Source: Butyrivibrio sp. Su6 (GTDB lineage: Bacteria; Bacillota; Clostridia; Lachnospirales; Lachnospiraceae). From it: a stretch of DNA of 64,000 bases. How positions within the stretch are numbered: the stretch's first letter is position 1; each line of letters starts with the position of its first letter. The translations under genes were made by a program, and so were the position numbers. The stretch covers positions 124,001 to 188,000 of the forward strand of contig NZ_FNUR01000005.1 of assembly GCF_900108105.1 (NCBI RefSeq), in the 5' to 3' direction. Below are positions 62,351-64,000 of this stretch, piece after piece. The notes below the pieces were generated by a model that worked only from the letters and a program-made list of their open reading frames with translations, was not told where the DNA came from and ran no database searches.

Positions 62351-62791
62351 TTAAATGCTTAAACCGTACTCACTCATCTTAGCTGCAATTCCATTGATGT
62401 CATCGAAGGTGCTTGCCTTCTCCCACTCTGCCTTACTCCAGATTTCAGCTCGATTACCTACACCTGCTATAACAGCTTCTTTTTCTATTCCTGCATGTTG
62501 CAAGAGATTTGCTGGCAAAAGAATTCTTCCCTGCTTGTCGACTTCCGCATCAATTGCTCCTGCGATGAAGAAACGGCCAAGCATTCTGGCTTCAGGTTTA
62601 TCCATGGGCAGGGACTGTAGTTTTTCTTCAAACTGATTCCATCCCTCTTCTGCGAACACAAAAAGGCATCCGTCAAAGCCCTTGGTAACCACAAATTGAT
62701 CACCCAAAAGCTCGCGGAATTTAGCAGGTATTATGAGTCTTCCCTTAGCATCTATGGAATGACTATATTCGCCTTTAAATGCTGCTCCCAC
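62351..62791 (-). CDS. mraZ: Transcriptional regulator MraZ (GTG start inside an MraZ box)
   Basis: 146 residues with two SpoVT/AbrB-like halves: GEYSHSIDAKGRLIIPAKFRE and DAEVDKQGRILLPANL. MraZ rings bind GTGG repeats before their own operon. The start is GTG 62791: a stop codon lies immediately upstream in frame and no ATG fits the family. This GTG is itself the first triplet of a GTGGG box, and there is no ordinary ribosome site. Confidence 0.93.
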   Translation of the reverse strand: MGAAFKGEYSHSIDAKGRLIIPAKFRELLGDQFVVTKGFDGCLFVFAEEGWNQFEEKLQSLPMDKPEARMLGRFFIAGAIDAEVDKQGRILLPANLLQHAGIEKEAVIAGVGNRAEIWSKAEWEKASTFDDINGIAAKMSEYGLSI

Positions 62792-62844
62792 TTAATTTAC
62801 CACTTTTCTACCACTTTTAACCACTTTTTGCCACTTTTTACCAC
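62787..62844 (-). promoter_or_regulatory. MraZ operator: six GTGG boxes
   Basis: Leftward GTGG boxes occur at 62844, 62834, 62824, 62814, 62803 and 62791 (5' ends), the first four exactly 10 bases apart, then 11 and 12. This fits the known MraZ repeat binding geometry. The boxes fill the leader between the promoter and the mraZ start codon. Confidence 0.88.
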
Positions 62845-62852
62845 CTAAACAC

Positions 62853-62881
62853 ATTATAGAACACTTTTTTCTTACTGTCTA
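62853..62881 (-). promoter_or_regulatory. mraZ/dcw promoter
   Basis: Minus strand TAGACA (62881-62876), 17-base spacer, TATAAT (62858-62853). The +1 falls near 62846, directly at the first MraZ box. Confidence 0.75.
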
Positions 62882-62900
62882 TTAAAAATCCATGAAAAAA

Positions 62901-62935
62901 AATGCCCTCCTGAATCAAAAATTCAAGAAGACATT
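62901..62935 (-). terminator. Terminator after lgt
   Basis: Fifteen paired bases (62901-62915 with 62921-62935, several G-U pairs) with a five-base loop and a long T run in the leftward direction. It separates lgt from the dcw promoter. Confidence 0.8.
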
Positions 62936-62961
62936 TTTCATTGAAAAAAATATTCTGTTTA

Positions 62962-63828
62962 TTACTTTTCGCGCATTTTAAGACGTTTAATGATCATAGC
63001 CGTCACTGAAAACACAACAAGACATGCGGCAAGCATCTGTGACACCGGAAGTCCTGTGGTATGCATTATGAGTTGGTCAGTTCTAAGTCTTTCTATCCAG
63101 AATCTTCCAAGGCCATAGCCACCAAGATATAAAAGAACTATCTCACCATCGAACTTCTTATGTTTGATATACAAAAGCACTATTATAAGAAGGCACAGGT
63201 TCCACATACTTTCATAAAGAAATGTCGGACTCACCTGAATATAGTTTGTTCCTTCCACCATGTGAGCCTTCATAAGCTCAGTTATCTCTCCGCTTCTTAC
63301 CGCTTCCACAGGAAGTCTCATAGCAAAAAGATTATCTGTATATTCACCAAAAGCTTCTCTGTTGGTAAAGTTGCCCCATCTTCCCATTATCTGACCAAGC
63401 AAAAGCCCCGGCATAATAGTGTCTGTAAGCAAAAAGAAATTAACTTTTTTAATCCTGCAGTATATAAATGCTGTAAGAAAACCTGCAATCACGCCGCCAT
63501 ATATTGCAAGGCCGCCATTTCTGATGTTAAACACACTGATAGGATTATCTTTATAGTAATCCCAGGCAAAAAACACATAATATATTCTGGCTCCAATAAT
63601 CGAAAAAACAATTATAAAAGTTGCCACATCCCAGTATGTATCAGGGTTCTGACCAGTTGCCCCGGCAACTTTTGAAATAAGAATAAGGGCCAGAAAAAAG
63701 CCAAGTCCAATGATCACTCCATATAAAGCAATACTAAAACCAAAAACAGTAAAACTCTTTGGGACATTCTCCAAATAGATATTTAAGTGTGGAAACGCAA
63801 TATCCATCTTCCCCATTATATCCGGCAT
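62962..63828 (-). CDS. lgt: Prolipoprotein diacylglyceryl transferase
   Basis: 288 residues from ATG 63828 (GGAGG site); four earlier codons are rejected. Seven helices, with YGVIIGLGF, GGLAIYGGVIAGF, and the Lgt signature GQIMGRWGNFTNREAFGE (about residues 144-161). Transfers diacylglycerol to lipobox cysteines, so it matures the OppA and ComEA lipoproteins of this window. It lies 15 bases after ychF. Confidence 0.95.
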   Translation of the reverse strand: MPDIMGKMDIAFPHLNIYLENVPKSFTVFGFSIALYGVIIGLGFFLALILISKVAGATGQNPDTYWDVATFIIVFSIIGARIYYVFFAWDYYKDNPISVFNIRNGGLAIYGGVIAGFLTAFIYCRIKKVNFFLLTDTIMPGLLLGQIMGRWGNFTNREAFGEYTDNLFAMRLPVEAVRSGEITELMKAHMVEGTNYIQVSPTFLYESMWNLCLLIIVLLYIKHKKFDGEIVLLYLGGYGLGRFWIERLRTDQLIMHTTGLPVSQMLAACLVVFSVTAMIIKRLKMREK

Positions 63829-63843
63829 AACATCCTCCACATT

Positions 63844-64000
63844 TTATACGTTAAATCTAAAGAGAATTACATCTCCATCCTGAACCACGTACTCTTTTCC
63901 TTCCATGCGGACAAGACCTTTTTCTCTTGCCGCTGCAAGTGAACCCTCTCTCAGAAGATCCTCGTAATTGATAACCTCAGCCTTGATAAATCCTCTCTCA
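63844..64000 (-). CDS. ychF: Ribosome-binding ATPase YchF, C-terminal fragment
   Basis: Only the last ~51 residues are in the window; the gene continues beyond base 64000. [15 protein letters not shown] and [19 protein letters not shown] form the conserved C-terminal TGS region of YchF, an Obg-like ATPase that binds ribosomes. It is upstream of lgt in the same direction. Confidence 0.93.
   Translation of the reverse strand, partial: ERGFIKAEVINYEDLLREGSLAAAREKGLVRMEGKEYVVQDGDVILFRFNV

Noticed and set aside
1-64000. CRISPR array or insertion sequence
   Set aside because: No regularly spaced identical repeats with unique spacers, and no transposase gene, were found by reading. The GTGG repeats at 62787-62844 are MraZ boxes, not CRISPR repeats.

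Overview
The window looks like a chromosome segment from a low-GC, Gram-positive anaerobe of the class Clostridia, most likely a Lachnospiraceae member near Butyrivibrio or Pseudobutyrivibrio. The evidence is strong AGGAGG ribosome sites, a fused aroE-aroK, small Lachnospiraceae-type families (DUF5721, DUF6718 by recall), CarD, rich c-di-GMP signalling, and a dcw cluster followed by nrdR instead of the sporulation genes spoIIGA-sigE-sigG. Species assignment is inference. Almost all of the window is ordinary coding sequence; no stretch over about 270 bases lacks a gene or a recognisable signal.

Layout. 1-8.8 kb: a ComEA-like DNA-uptake lipoprotein, then an arginine operon read leftward (argC, GNAT, argJ, argB, argD, a solute-binding protein), divergent from argG across a promoter region with two matching operator-like boxes. 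8.8-11.4 kb: a LytTR response regulator, DegV, DUF5721 and an HPt protein. 11.5-20.9 kb: leftward housekeeping genes (cysS-mrnC-rlmB-sigH; rpmE; DUF1385-prmC-prfA; ispF; alanyl-tRNA editing-azlC-azlD). 21-24 kb: a zinc-ribbon membrane protein, carD with an elaborate control region, and two small genes. 24-30.7 kb: an EAL c-di-GMP phosphodiesterase with a possibly leaderless mRNA, a YetA/PcRGLX-like protein, a GH13 amylase and a PAP2 phosphatase.

30.9-32.55 kb is the most unusual part. An intact tRNA-Met(CAU) is followed by a compact three-gene operon (MNT nucleotidyltransferase, RelA/SpoT-domain nucleotidyltransferase, DUF6718 protein). The operon ends at a second, partial copy of the tRNA 3' end with its terminator. 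Each copy is followed by a pseudoknot-capable hairpin element whose stems covary. This reads as a mini-island at a tRNA attachment site carrying a toxin-antitoxin or defence-like cassette that lacks the usual HEPN partner and any integrase.

32.5-47 kb: a secreted beta-helix-like protein under a c-di-GMP-I riboswitch with terminator, a SpoIIE-type phosphatase paired with DegV, a GGDEF-EAL protein with an extracellular sensor, MATE, argS, queH, aroE-aroK. 47-52 kb: an oppABCDF peptide importer. 52-64 kb: nrdR and the division/cell-wall cluster ftsZ-ftsQ-ftsW-murD-mraY-ftsI-ftsL-rsmH-mraZ, with MraZ boxes at the mraZ start, then lgt and the end of ychF. The two c-di-GMP enzymes and the riboswitch lie within about 16 kb, suggesting local organisation of cyclic-di-GMP output toward a surface protein.
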